The translations under genes were made by a program, and so were the position numbers. The notes below the pieces were generated by a model. It was not told the DNA's origin, made no database searches, and saw only the letters and a list, made by a program, of their open reading frames with translations. From Rubrivivax sp. (GTDB lineage: Bacteria > Pseudomonadota > Gammaproteobacteria > Burkholderiales > Burkholderiaceae_C): 64,000 bases of DNA. Location: positions 38,176 to 102,175 of the forward strand of contig JALHMT010000019.1 of NCBI GenBank assembly GCA_022843905.1, written 5' to 3'. This document shows positions 20,426-32,543 of this stretch, piece by piece (the first letter of the stretch is position 1; the number at the start of each line of letters is the position of its first letter).

Positions 20426-21391
20426 ATGCAACGGCGCACCGTGATCTCGGCGATGGCCGCGCTGGCCACTTCCCCACTGCAGGCACAGAGCCCGCCCTTT
20501 CCCGGCCGCATGATCCGCATCGTGCCCTTCGGCACTGCCGGCGGCCCCATTGACACGCTCGCCCGTGCCTATGCAGAGAAGCTGCAGGCTCGCTGGGGTC
20601 AGACGGTGATCGTCGAGGCCAAACCCGGTGCCAGCGGCATTGTCGCCACCGATTTCGTCGCCAAGAGCCCACCCGATGGATACACGGTGATGTTCACGCT
20701 GCCGCTGACCCATATCAACGTGCCGATCCTCCAGAAGGTGCCCTATGACCCGGTGCGCGACTTCACGCCGCTGTCCATGACCGCCACCGGCGGGCCGATG
20801 CTGGTGGCGCGCGCTGACGCGCCCTTCAATGACGTCAAGGGATTCATCGAGTTTGCCAAGACCCTGGGGCGGCCCTTGAACTACGGCACCTGGGGCAACG
20901 GGTCGACGGCCCATCTGTTCGGTGAGTTGCTGAAGCGGCAGTCGGGAACGCCGTTGACTCATGTCCCCTACAAGGCCGAGGCCGCAGTGCACAACGATCT
21001 GTTCGGAGCCACCCTGGACTTCGGGTGGGCCAATCCGGCCACCGCGCGAGGCCACGTGCAGGCCGGCAAGATGAAGGTGCTTGCCATTGCCGGTACGCGC
21101 CGCGTGTCGATCATGCCGCAGGTGCCCACGTTTGCTGAACAGGGCCAGGTCGGTTTCGACATCGACAGCTGGATCGGTGTCTATGCACCGGCCAGACTGC
21201 CGGCCGACGTGCAGGCCACCTGGGTCACGGCACTGCGCGAGATCACCGCGATGCCGGACGTCTCGCAGCGCCTGATCGCGTTCGGCTTCGAGCCGCTGGG
21301 CAACACGCCATCACAGTTTGCCGAACGCTTCCAGGCCGACACGCCGCGCATCGCCGAACTCATCAAGGCGGCCGGGGTGACAGGCAACTGA
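20426..21391 (+). CDS. Tripartite tricarboxylate transporter receptor (Bug/TctC family)
   Basis: 321-residue periplasmic solute-binding protein of the Bug family, greatly expanded in Burkholderiales. A short signal peptide ends near LQAQS (residue 22). Family motifs are RIVPFGTAGGPIDTLAR, VVEAKPGASG-like VEAKPGASGIVATDFVAK and LTHVPYKAEA. Bug proteins bind small carboxylates or aromatic acids. No TctA/TctB membrane partners are nearby, which is common for orphan Bug genes. Ten nt separate its stop from the Rieske gene, so the two are probably cotranscribed. Confidence 0.9.
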   Translation: MQRRTVISAMAALATSPLQAQSPPFPGRMIRIVPFGTAGGPIDTLARAYAEKLQARWGQTVIVEAKPGASGIVATDFVAKSPPDGYTVMFTLPLTHINVPILQKVPYDPVRDFTPLSMTATGGPMLVARADAPFNDVKGFIEFAKTLGRPLNYGTWGNGSTAHLFGELLKRQSGTPLTHVPYKAEAAVHNDLFGATLDFGWANPATARGHVQAGKMKVLAIAGTRRVSIMPQVPTFAEQGQVGFDIDSWIGVYAPARLPADVQATWVTALREITAMPDVSQRLIAFGFEPLGNTPSQFAERFQADTPRIAELIKAAGVTGN

Positions 21392-21401
21392 AGAGGTGGC
21401 C

Positions 21402-22595
21402 ATGAACGCGCGAGTGATTCCCATCGAGATCGACACCGGCACGGCCTACGGCCGCCCGAAGCCGACCCACCGCAGCGAACTCGCCGAGGTGGGCGCCGGC
21501 ACACCGATGGGCGAGTTGATGCGCCGCTACTGGCATCCCATCGGTCTGGTCGGCGATGCCTGCGAGACACCGCGAAAGATTCGTGTGCTCGGAGAGGACC
21601 TGATCCTGTTCCGCGATGGCCAGGGCCGGCCCGGGCTGCTGTACCCGCACTGCGCACACCGCGGTGCTTCGTTGTATTACGGCAAGGTCGACGAGCAAGG
21701 CATCCGTTGCTGCTACCACGGCTGGCTGTTCGACGTGCAGGGTCACTGTCTGGAGCAGCCCTGCGAACCCGAGGGTGGACGGGCTCGCGACCGTCGCCGT
21801 CAACCCTGGTATCCCGTCCAGGAGCAATACGGCCTGGTCTGGGCCTACATGGGTCCACCCGACAAGAAACCGGTGCTGCCGCGCTACGAATGCCTGGAAG
21901 TGCTGGACGAAGGCGAGTTTCTCGAGGCCGACGACTCCAGCATCGGCGGCGGCGGGCCGCAGATCATTCCCTGCAACTGGCTGCAGCACTACGAGAACCT
22001 GGTCGATCCCTTTCATGTCGTCATCCTGCACTCCAGCTTCAGCGGCACGCAGTTCGTCAAGGAGATGGCGGTGATGCCCGAGGTGCATTGGGAAGTGCAG
22101 CCGCTGGGCGTCCGCACGGTGTCTCAGCGCATGCTGTCTGACGGGCGGCGGCTGCGACGCATCAGCGAAGCGGGTCTGCCCACCCTGCGCGTCATCCCCA
22201 GTCCTCGCCTGGGCCGCTTCGGCCGGGTCGAGTCCCTGGGGTGGGTGGTGCCCATCGACGACCACCACTTTCGAATCTACGTGGTCGGCCGCGTGAGCGA
22301 AGAGGGTGAACTGCGCCGCATGCGCACGCGCATGAACGGCAAGCTGTGGGAGGAGATGAGCGAAGAAGAGCATCGCCTCTACCCCAACGACGTCGAGGCG
22401 ATGGTCGGCCAGGGCGTGATCGCCAAGCACTCCGAAGAGCATCTGGTCACCTCGGACAAGGGCATCGTCATGCTGCGCCGTCTGCTGCAGGAGCAGCTGC
22501 AGGCGCTGGCCGAGGGGCGTGATCCCGCGGGAGTGAGCTTCGATCCCGACACGGCGCCGGTGGTGTTCTCGGCGGGGAACTGGCTGGCAGAGTGA
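21402..22595 (+). CDS. Rieske non-heme iron oxygenase, alpha subunit type
   Basis: 397 residues. The [2Fe-2S] Rieske motif is CAHRG (CxH, near residue 85) plus CCYHGW (CxxH, near residue 105). The mononuclear iron site is in NWLQHYENLVDPFHVVILH (about 190-208), with the bridging Asp and two His. Such proteins hydroxylate or demethylate aromatic compounds and need a separate reductase; none is encoded nearby. The ATG at 21402 is preferred because AAGAGG (21391-21396) is 5 nt upstream. Linkage to a LysR gene and a Bug receptor suggests uptake and ring attack of an aromatic acid; substrate unknown. Confidence 0.88.
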   Translation: MNARVIPIEIDTGTAYGRPKPTHRSELAEVGAGTPMGELMRRYWHPIGLVGDACETPRKIRVLGEDLILFRDGQGRPGLLYPHCAHRGASLYYGKVDEQGIRCCYHGWLFDVQGHCLEQPCEPEGGRARDRRRQPWYPVQEQYGLVWAYMGPPDKKPVLPRYECLEVLDEGEFLEADDSSIGGGGPQIIPCNWLQHYENLVDPFHVVILHSSFSGTQFVKEMAVMPEVHWEVQPLGVRTVSQRMLSDGRRLRRISEAGLPTLRVIPSPRLGRFGRVESLGWVVPIDDHHFRIYVVGRVSEEGELRRMRTRMNGKLWEEMSEEEHRLYPNDVEAMVGQGVIAKHSEEHLVTSDKGIVMLRRLLQEQLQALAEGRDPAGVSFDPDTAPVVFSAGNWLAE

Positions 22596-22635
22596 GCCGG
22601 GTCGGTGTCCCGGACCGGCACTCCGGGGCTGGCAC

Positions 22636-22670
22636 AGCGGCCAAGAAAAGGGCCGGCAAGATGCCGGCCC
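22636..22670 (-). terminator. Intrinsic terminator of the pyrophosphatase gene
   Basis: GGGCCGGC (22650-22657) and GCCGGCCC (22663-22670) form an 8-bp stem with a 5-nt loop. On the minus strand it is followed by TTTTCTT, so it ends the hppA transcript. Confidence 0.8.
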
Positions 22671-22705
22671 GGTGTCTTCTCGAAGGACGCTCCTTCAGAT
22701 AGGCA

Positions 22706-25171
<2,466 letters not shown>

Positions 25172-25408
25172 CAGGTGAACTCCTTCCTCGATCGGATTTC
25201 TTGATTCATTGTGCTGCCGCGACCTGCAGGGCCTGCAATCAGTCGACTCGGACCTCGATAGCCCGCCCGTTCCATACGCGGCGGGATGCTACGGTAAGGT
25301 CACCCCGGCCGGCATGGGGTTTCCCTGCGGTTCCCGCATGGGTTGCGCTGCGTCAGGCCATGGCAAGCCGGGCACCTAGAATCGGGCGATTCCCCCGGAG
25401 AGAGCCTC

Positions 25409-25945
25409 ATGAGCCTGCACAACGTGACGCCCGGCGCCAAGGCGCCCGACGAGTTCAACGTCATCATCGAGATCCCGATGAACGCCGACCCGATCAAGTA
25501 CGAGGTCGACGAAGACAGCGGCGCCTTGTTCGTCGACCGCTTCATGGCCACCTCGATGCACTACCCGTGCAACTACGGCTACATCCCGCAGACCTTGGCC
25601 GACGACGGTGACCCGGTCGACGTGCTCGTCATCACGCCGGTGCCCCTCATTCCCGGGGTCGTGGTGACCTGCCGGCCGCTGGGCGTGCTGAAGATGGACG
25701 ACGAAGCCGGCGGAGACAACAAGCTGCTGGCGGTGCCGATCGACAGGATCCTGTCGATCTACACCCAGTGGCAGAAGCCGGAGGACCTGAACCCCCTGCG
25801 CCTGAAGACCATTCAGCACTTCTTCGAGCATTACAAGGACCTCGAAGCCGGCAAATGGGTCAAGGTCATCGGCTGGGAAGGCAGGGACAGTGCACGCACC
25901 GAGGTCATCGAGGGCATGGCGAACTGGTCAAAGAAGCACGCTTGA
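25409..25945 (+). CDS. ppa: Soluble inorganic pyrophosphatase
   Basis: Family I cytoplasmic Mg-dependent pyrophosphatase, 178 residues, the family norm. It has EIPMNADPIKYEVDEDSG, the active-site DDGDPVDVLV (near residue 66) and KWVKVIGW near the end. The ATG (MSLHNVTPG) is preceded by CGGAGAGA; longer in-frame starts are not supported. It is transcribed away from hppA with 237 bp between. Its TGA forms the palindrome TGATCA with the stop of the convergent gene. Confidence 0.97.
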   Translation: MSLHNVTPGAKAPDEFNVIIEIPMNADPIKYEVDEDSGALFVDRFMATSMHYPCNYGYIPQTLADDGDPVDVLVITPVPLIPGVVVTCRPLGVLKMDDEAGGDNKLLAVPIDRILSIYTQWQKPEDLNPLRLKTIQHFFEHYKDLEAGKWVKVIGWEGRDSARTEVIEGMANWSKKHA

Positions 25946-27091
25946 TCAGTCCTCCCGGCTCCCGGCTGGCTCGCCCGCCGAGCCTTCCTTGAACGGGTTG
26001 CGCTCGCGCAATTCGTCGACATAGCTCTGGATGCCCTGGCCCTCCTGGGCCAGGAAGTCGGCGACCGCCGAGGCGAAGCGCGGGTCGCGCAGCCAATGGG
26101 CCGAGGTGGTGCGCACCGGCAGCAAGCCGCGCGCCATCTTGTGCTCGCCCTGAGCCCCGCCCTCGAAACGTTCGAAACCGTTCTCGATGCACCAGGCCAG
26201 CGGCTGGTAGTAGCAGGCCTCGAAGTGCAGGCAGGGCACGTACTCGACGCTGCCCCAGTATCGGCCCCAGGCGACGCGCTGGTCCGCATCGATGGCCACC
26301 AGCGAGGCGGCGATCGGTTCGCCGCCGCGCCGGCCGACGAACATCAGCCAGTGGTCCGGCATCTGGCGCGCCATCTGATCGAAGAAGTCCTTCGTCAGGT
26401 AGGGCGTGGAGTGATGGGCCGCGTAGGTCAGCGTGTAGCAGCGGTAGAAGAAGTCCCATTCGTCGGCGCCGATGCCCCGACCCACGTGCGCCGTGAAGCT
26501 CACCCCGGCGTCGGTGACACGGCGCCGCTCCTGCTGGATCTTCTTGCGTTTTTCCCGCTGCAGACGCGCCAGCAGGTCGGCGAAGTCCGCACACGGCTGC
26601 GCTGGATCGTTCTGCCAGTGGAACTGCACGCCCTCCCGCAGCATCCAGCCATCGGCCTCGAAGGCAGCGCGCTCGTCTTCTTCGATGAACAACAGGTGCG
26701 CCGACGACAGGCGCTGGCGTTCGGCGAAGTTGCGCAGGGCCTTGACCAGGGCCTCGCGCACACCGGGGTGGGCCGCGAGCACGCGCGTGCCAGGCACCGG
26801 AGTGAAGGGTACGGCGCCCAGCAGCTTGGGGTAGTAGGGCAGTCCGTGGCGGCGGTAGGCATCGGCCCAGGCCCAGTCGAAGACGTACTCGCCGTAGGAG
26901 TGGCCCTTCAGGAACGTCGCCACGCCGCCCACCAGCACGCCCCCACGCCGCAGCGTTGCCATGCACCAGGCCCAGCCCGACTCCGGCGTCGCGCTGCCGG
27001 AGTCGTACAGCGCACAGAGGTACTCGTGCTTCATGAAGGGCAGCGGTGACGTCTGTGCTGCCAGCAGTGTGTTCCATTCCTCGCGGCCCAC
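25946..27091 (-). CDS. FemAB-like GNAT-fold protein (DUF482 family)
   Basis: 381 residues, resembling the peptidogalycan-biosynthesis/FemAB-like group (DUF482). Family stretches are FMKHEYLCALYDSGSATPESGW near the start, KRKKIQQERRRV and the acyltransferase-like core WGRYWGSVEYVPCLHFEACY. The GTG start is the only usual initiation codon after an in-frame TAG, but the encoded upstream residues (FHDDPHG) resemble family sequence, so the real start is uncertain. Biochemical role is unproven; cell-envelope aminoacyl or acyl transfer is a guess from the fold. Confidence 0.75.
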   Translation of the reverse strand: MGREEWNTLLAAQTSPLPFMKHEYLCALYDSGSATPESGWAWCMATLRRGGVLVGGVATFLKGHSYGEYVFDWAWADAYRRHGLPYYPKLLGAVPFTPVPGTRVLAAHPGVREALVKALRNFAERQRLSSAHLLFIEEDERAAFEADGWMLREGVQFHWQNDPAQPCADFADLLARLQREKRKKIQQERRRVTDAGVSFTAHVGRGIGADEWDFFYRCYTLTYAAHHSTPYLTKDFFDQMARQMPDHWLMFVGRRGGEPIAASLVAIDADQRVAWGRYWGSVEYVPCLHFEACYYQPLAWCIENGFERFEGGAQGEHKMARGLLPVRTTSAHWLRDPRFASAVADFLAQEGQGIQSYVDELRERNPFKEGSAGEPAGSRED

Positions 27092-27166
27092 TCCGTGGGG
27101 ATCGTCGTGGAATGCGATGAGGTACTCTTGCGCTGTGATGTCCTACTCCGTCGATCGGCTCTTGTC

Positions 27167-29214
<2,048 letters not shown>

Positions 29215-29260
29215 GTCGCGGGGCGCACCTGGCGGGGGGCACTGCACCGGTCCGGTGCGA

Positions 29261-29848
29261 TCAGATCTTTTCGAAGTCGTCGGGTCGTGATCCGACCGTT
29301 TGCGAGGCCAGGTGTGCGACGAGTCTCTCCGCATCGTCGTCGACGACGATGCCATCGAGTTGCTGCGGCGCCAGGAAGCCTTCCGCCACACTGTGCCGCA
29401 TGAAGGCCAGCAGGCTGTCGTAGTAGCCCGCCACGTTGAGCAGGCCGATGGGCTGGTCGTGGTATCCCAACTGACGCCAGGTCCACACCTCGAACAGTTC
29501 TTCCAGCGTGCCGATGCCGCCAGGCAGGGCGATGAACAGGTCGGACCGCTCGGCCATCATCTGCTTGCGCTGATGCATGTTGGGCACCACATGCAGCTCC
29601 GTCAGGCCGGGATGGCCGACCTCGCGCCGCATCAGCGATTCGGGGATCACGCCCACGACACTGCCGCCGTGCGCCAGCGCGGCATCGGCCACTTCGCCCA
29701 TCAGCCCGACCTTGCCGCCCCCGTACACCAGGCGCCATCCGCGGCGGCCGATCGCCCGGCCCACTGCGCGTGCCGCGGCGGTGTACTCCGGCCGCGCGCC
29801 GGGTCGTGAGCCACAGTAGACGCAGGCGCTGGCGACGGCAAGTTTCAT
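29261..29848 (-). CDS. LOG-family nucleotide phosphoribohydrolase
   Basis: 195 residues of the TIGR00730/LOG family, which releases the base from cytokinin-type or purine nucleoside 5'-monophosphates. The hallmark PGGIGTLEELFEVWTW is present (near residue 110), with YGGGKVGLMG (about 42-51). The ATG gives the conserved KLAVASACVYCGSRPG start. It is convergent with glnB and 24 nt downstream of the RDD gene, possibly the last gene of the sigma-factor operon. In-vivo substrate in this bacterium is unknown. Confidence 0.9.
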   Translation of the reverse strand: MKLAVASACVYCGSRPGARPEYTAAARAVGRAIGRRGWRLVYGGGKVGLMGEVADAALAHGGSVVGVIPESLMRREVGHPGLTELHVVPNMHQRKQMMAERSDLFIALPGGIGTLEELFEVWTWRQLGYHDQPIGLLNVAGYYDSLLAFMRHSVAEGFLAPQQLDGIVVDDDAERLVAHLASQTVGSRPDDFEKI

Positions 29849-29872
29849 GTGGGGCGGTTTGCTTGCAGGCCG

Positions 29873-30448
29873 TCAACTGCGGTGTCGGGGAGCAGCCGGG
29901 CCCGCGAAGCCGCTGTTGCGAAGATCGATCAGCCGCGTGCCGCAGATCGCATCGTGCCAGAACTGCCGCTGCGGATGCAGCCGCGACAAGGCTGCGTAGG
30001 TCAGCATTCCGAGGAGCAGCACGCCCGACAGGGCGCCCATGCTCTTCAGCCCGGCTAGCTGGACGATGGCCAGGGCGGGCAGAAACCAGACCCATGCGAG
30101 CACGTAGCGCAGCGTGGCGCGTGCCAGCGAGGGCAACTCGCCGTCGCTGGCATTGACCAGGCGAATCTGCCAGGTCTGCATCGGAAGGGTCTGGCCGCGC
30201 CGTGTCCAGAAGCCGATGAAGTAGACGCCCAGAACGACGAAGATCCAGATCTGCATGCCGTGCATGCCGTGCAGGGCATGACGCTGGCCCGTCACGACGC
30301 TGTAGACCAGTCCGGCAGCCATCACGATGCCGAACAGCAGCACGCCTTCGTAGACCAGGCAAGCCAGGCGGCGCAGCAGCGCAGGCGCGATCGCCGCCTG
30401 GGCGGGCGAGGGTTGCGACGCCTCCGTCGAAGGGACGGTCCGGGTCAC
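29873..30448 (-). CDS. RDD family membrane protein
   Basis: 191 residues with an N-terminal Ser/Pro-rich stretch, then LLRRLACLVYEGVLLFG and several hydrophobic helices, a typical RDD domain. RDD proteins are small multi-helix membrane proteins, some linked to ion or solute exchange. The GTG start overlaps the stop of the DUF3106 gene by 4 nt (GTGA). Fourth gene of the ECF sigma operon. Confidence 0.8.
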   Translation of the reverse strand: MTRTVPSTEASQPSPAQAAIAPALLRRLACLVYEGVLLFGIVMAAGLVYSVVTGQRHALHGMHGMQIWIFVVLGVYFIGFWTRRGQTLPMQTWQIRLVNASDGELPSLARATLRYVLAWVWFLPALAIVQLAGLKSMGALSGVLLLGMLTYAALSRLHPQRQFWHDAICGTRLIDLRNSGFAGPAAPRHRS

Positions 30449-31254
30449 GGTTGCGAGGCAGAGCGCGACGGCGGGGCCGAGCGCACGGCGGCGCCTTGGG
30501 GGCCCCGGTTGGGCAACAAGGTCGACGGATCGACGAAGCCGGGTGTGGCCGCGATCTTGGGCAGGCCGGGTTGCTGGTGCAAAGGCGGGGCGGCCCGCTG
30601 CGTCAGCAGCATCGTCGTGGCACCGGGTTTGGCCTGTACGACCATCGGCGCCACGGTCTTGGGCGGTGGCGGCTTTCCGGCGGCCGTGTCCGTTCGCCTG
30701 GCCACCGCGTTCGGCGCGGCCACCTGGGCCTTCGCCTCGCCCGCCTGACCGCGCGCGGGCGCCGGTCGCGAGCGTTGGGCCAATTCCTTGCGCGTCTGCT
30801 CGGGCAAGGCCTGGTAGGCATCCCACTGCGACTGGCGATCGGAAAACTGGCGCGTGTCCTGAAACTGTTGCCTGGCCAGGCCGCGTTCTGCAGGTGTGAG
30901 GCTGGCCCACTCGGCCATGCGGGCTCGGATGCGCTGCTGTTCCGCCGGCGCCAGGGTCGGGAATCGATTGGCGATCTCAAGCCACTTGGCGCGCCGGTTG
31001 GGGTCGATCGCCGGCCATTCACGCTGCAGCGGTGACAGTGTGGCCCTCTGCGCCGGACTGAGGGCCTTCCAGTCCAGGTTGTCCGCTACGGGGACGATCA
31101 GAGCGGCCGGTGCAGACGCCGCGGCATTGTTCACCGTCGTGAACGGCGCTTGAGCCCGGGCGGTGCCCGCCAGCGCGACGGCGGCCAGCAACACGGCCGA
31201 GCGCCACCTCGACGGCAGCGCTGCGATCATCAATCTCGAGCCCACGTTCATCAC
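30445..31254 (-). CDS. DUF3106 periplasmic protein
   Basis: 269 residues with a signal peptide ending near ARAQ (about residue 35). The DUF3106 region follows, made of related helical repeats (WKALSPAQRATLSPLQREW, then FPTLAPAEQQRIRARMAEWA and LTPAERGLARQQF). The C-terminal third is low-complexity Pro/Ala. The start is GTG 31254 or the adjacent ATG 31251; both overlap the DUF3619 stop. Function unknown; probably secreted to the periplasm and coexpressed with the sigma factor. Confidence 0.8.
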   Translation of the reverse strand: MMNVGSRLMIAALPSRWRSAVLLAAVALAGTARAQAPFTTVNNAAASAPAALIVPVADNLDWKALSPAQRATLSPLQREWPAIDPNRRAKWLEIANRFPTLAPAEQQRIRARMAEWASLTPAERGLARQQFQDTRQFSDRQSQWDAYQALPEQTRKELAQRSRPAPARGQAGEAKAQVAAPNAVARRTDTAAGKPPPPKTVAPMVVQAKPGATTMLLTQRAAPPLHQQPGLPKIAATPGFVDPSTLLPNRGPQGAAVRSAPPSRSASQP

Positions 31255-31715
31255 GGCGGAGGCGGTGACCGGAGGAACTCGGCGAATCCGGGATCGGCGT
31301 AAGCATCGGGAGGCAGATCGTCAGCCAGCAACACGGCGTCGATGTCGGCGGCCGCCAGGATCTGCTCCCGCTGGGTGACGTGCTCGATGAACTGCAGCCC
31401 CAGGAGCAGCATCAGCAAGGGGAATACCGAGGCGATGCGCCAACTCCATCCCGACTCCGGGCCTGACGGTGCAGAGAGCGCCGACCCGCCGGCCCCAGCA
31501 CCAACCGAAGCCCATGAAGCCGCTCGTCCTGCGGCCGTTGCGGGCCGTGAGGCCGCCGCCCGGGCGCGTGCAATTGCCTGCTCTCGGCCGACCCGCAGGC
31601 GCTCGGTGATGTCGTGAGGAACGGCAGCGGCCTGTTCACCCAGGGCGGCTGCCAGCCGCGTGCCCAGCCGACCCTGCAGGGCAGTGCGGTCGAGGTCATT
31701 CGGTCGCGAACTCAT
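31251..31715 (-). CDS. DUF3619 single-pass membrane protein, possible anti-sigma factor
   Basis: 154 residues: an N-terminal cytoplasmic helical part (DRTALQGRLGTRLAAALGEQ), a low-complexity middle, one membrane helix (VFPLLMLLLGLQFIEHV, about 100-117) and a short periplasmic tail ending in PPPP. It matches DUF3619, which regularly follows an ECF sigma gene. Its ATG overlaps the sigma-factor stop by 4 nt and its stop overlaps DUF3106. Position and topology resemble an anti-sigma factor, although no classical zinc anti-sigma motif (HxxxCxxC) is present. Confidence 0.75.
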   Translation of the reverse strand: MSSRPNDLDRTALQGRLGTRLAAALGEQAAAVPHDITERLRVGREQAIARARAAASRPATAAGRAASWASVGAGAGGSALSAPSGPESGWSWRIASVFPLLMLLLGLQFIEHVTQREQILAAADIDAVLLADDLPPDAYADPGFAEFLRSPPPP

Positions 31716-32281
31716 GATGATGTCAATCCCTTGGATCGAAGGGCCTTGGACAGCGCCTGAACCGCCCGCGAGCAATGCGTCTTCACGCTTCCCTCGGAAC
31801 ACCCCATCACCACTGCCGTTTCGGCCACGTCGAATTCCTCCCAGTAACGCAGCAGAAAGGCTTCCCGTTGACGGTCGGGCAGATCGGCCACCGCGCTTTC
31901 GATCACAAGCAGGATCTGCGCCCGAGACACAGCATCGGCTGCACTTTCCGCCCCCAGCGATCCTTCGACCGTCTGCAGGGTCTCGAGAAGGTCGAAATCC
32001 CCATCATCGCTGCCCGAATCGAACTCCGACATGTTCTGCATGACGGCATTGCGCACCTTCTGCCTGCGGAACCAGTCCATCGTCGCGTTGGACATGATGC
32101 GCTGGAAGAGCATCGGGAACTCTGCCGCCGGCCGATCTGCGTACTTTTCGGCCAGGCGGATCATCGTGTCCTGGACGATGTCGAGCGCTGCGTCCTCGTC
32201 GCGCACCGCATAGAAGGTGCGCTTGAAAGCTCTCTTTTCGACACTCTTGAGGAAGTCTGATAGTTCTTTGTCGGAGGCCAA
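31712..32281 (-). CDS. ECF-type RNA polymerase sigma factor
   Basis: 189 residues with sigma region 2 (AALDIVQDTMIRLAEKYADR and MSNATMDWFRRQK, residues 31-78) and region 4 (LPDRQREAFLLRYWEEFDVAETAVVMGCSEGSVKTH, about 133-168). The two are joined by an unusually acidic linker (SEFDSGSDDGDFD). No region 1 or 3, as in ECF factors. First gene of an operon whose four genes all overlap by 4 nt. Its regulon and the signal are unknown. Confidence 0.9.
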   Translation of the reverse strand: MASDKELSDFLKSVEKRAFKRTFYAVRDEDAALDIVQDTMIRLAEKYADRPAAEFPMLFQRIMSNATMDWFRRQKVRNAVMQNMSEFDSGSDDGDFDLLETLQTVEGSLGAESAADAVSRAQILLVIESAVADLPDRQREAFLLRYWEEFDVAETAVVMGCSEGSVKTHCSRAVQALSKALRSKGLTSS

Positions 32282-32385
32282 GTGGATCTGGCGCCAGGCT
32301 CGCCCGGAACGGGCCGGCCGATTATGTCATTGCACGTTCAAGCTGCCGTGTCACCGGGCGTCGCGCCGGAAGCCGCGCCACGCGA

Positions 32386-32394
32386 TGCCATAAT
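32386..32394 (+). promoter_or_regulatory. Candidate extended -10 promoter of ilvB
   Basis: TGCCATAAT fits an extended -10 (TGn before CATAAT). It would start near 32401 and leave an untranslated leader of about 140 nt. The 262 bp between the sigma-factor gene and ilvB hold no Leu/Val/Ile-rich leader frame and no clear attenuator. Confidence 0.4.
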
Positions 32395-32543
32395 GCTGCT
32401 TCGCACAACGTTTTTTGGGTCTCGGACAGGCCGTTCAACAGGAATGGCGCCTCCTTGGCCGCGCAGGCACCACACCCGCCTCACGAGGGCGCGGAGAGGT
32501 GCACCGATGGTTTTTCGTCAGAGAAATTCACAAAGGTTCGAAA

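Noticed and set aside
29244..29258. Inverted repeat GCACCGG/CCGGTGC between glnB and the LOG-family gene
   Set aside because: One-base loop and no clear T-run in either direction; not enough to call a terminator.
32400..32543. Possible Ile/Val/Leu leader peptide before ilvB
   Set aside because: All short frames checked here lack runs of branched-chain codons, and no terminator hairpin precedes ilvB.
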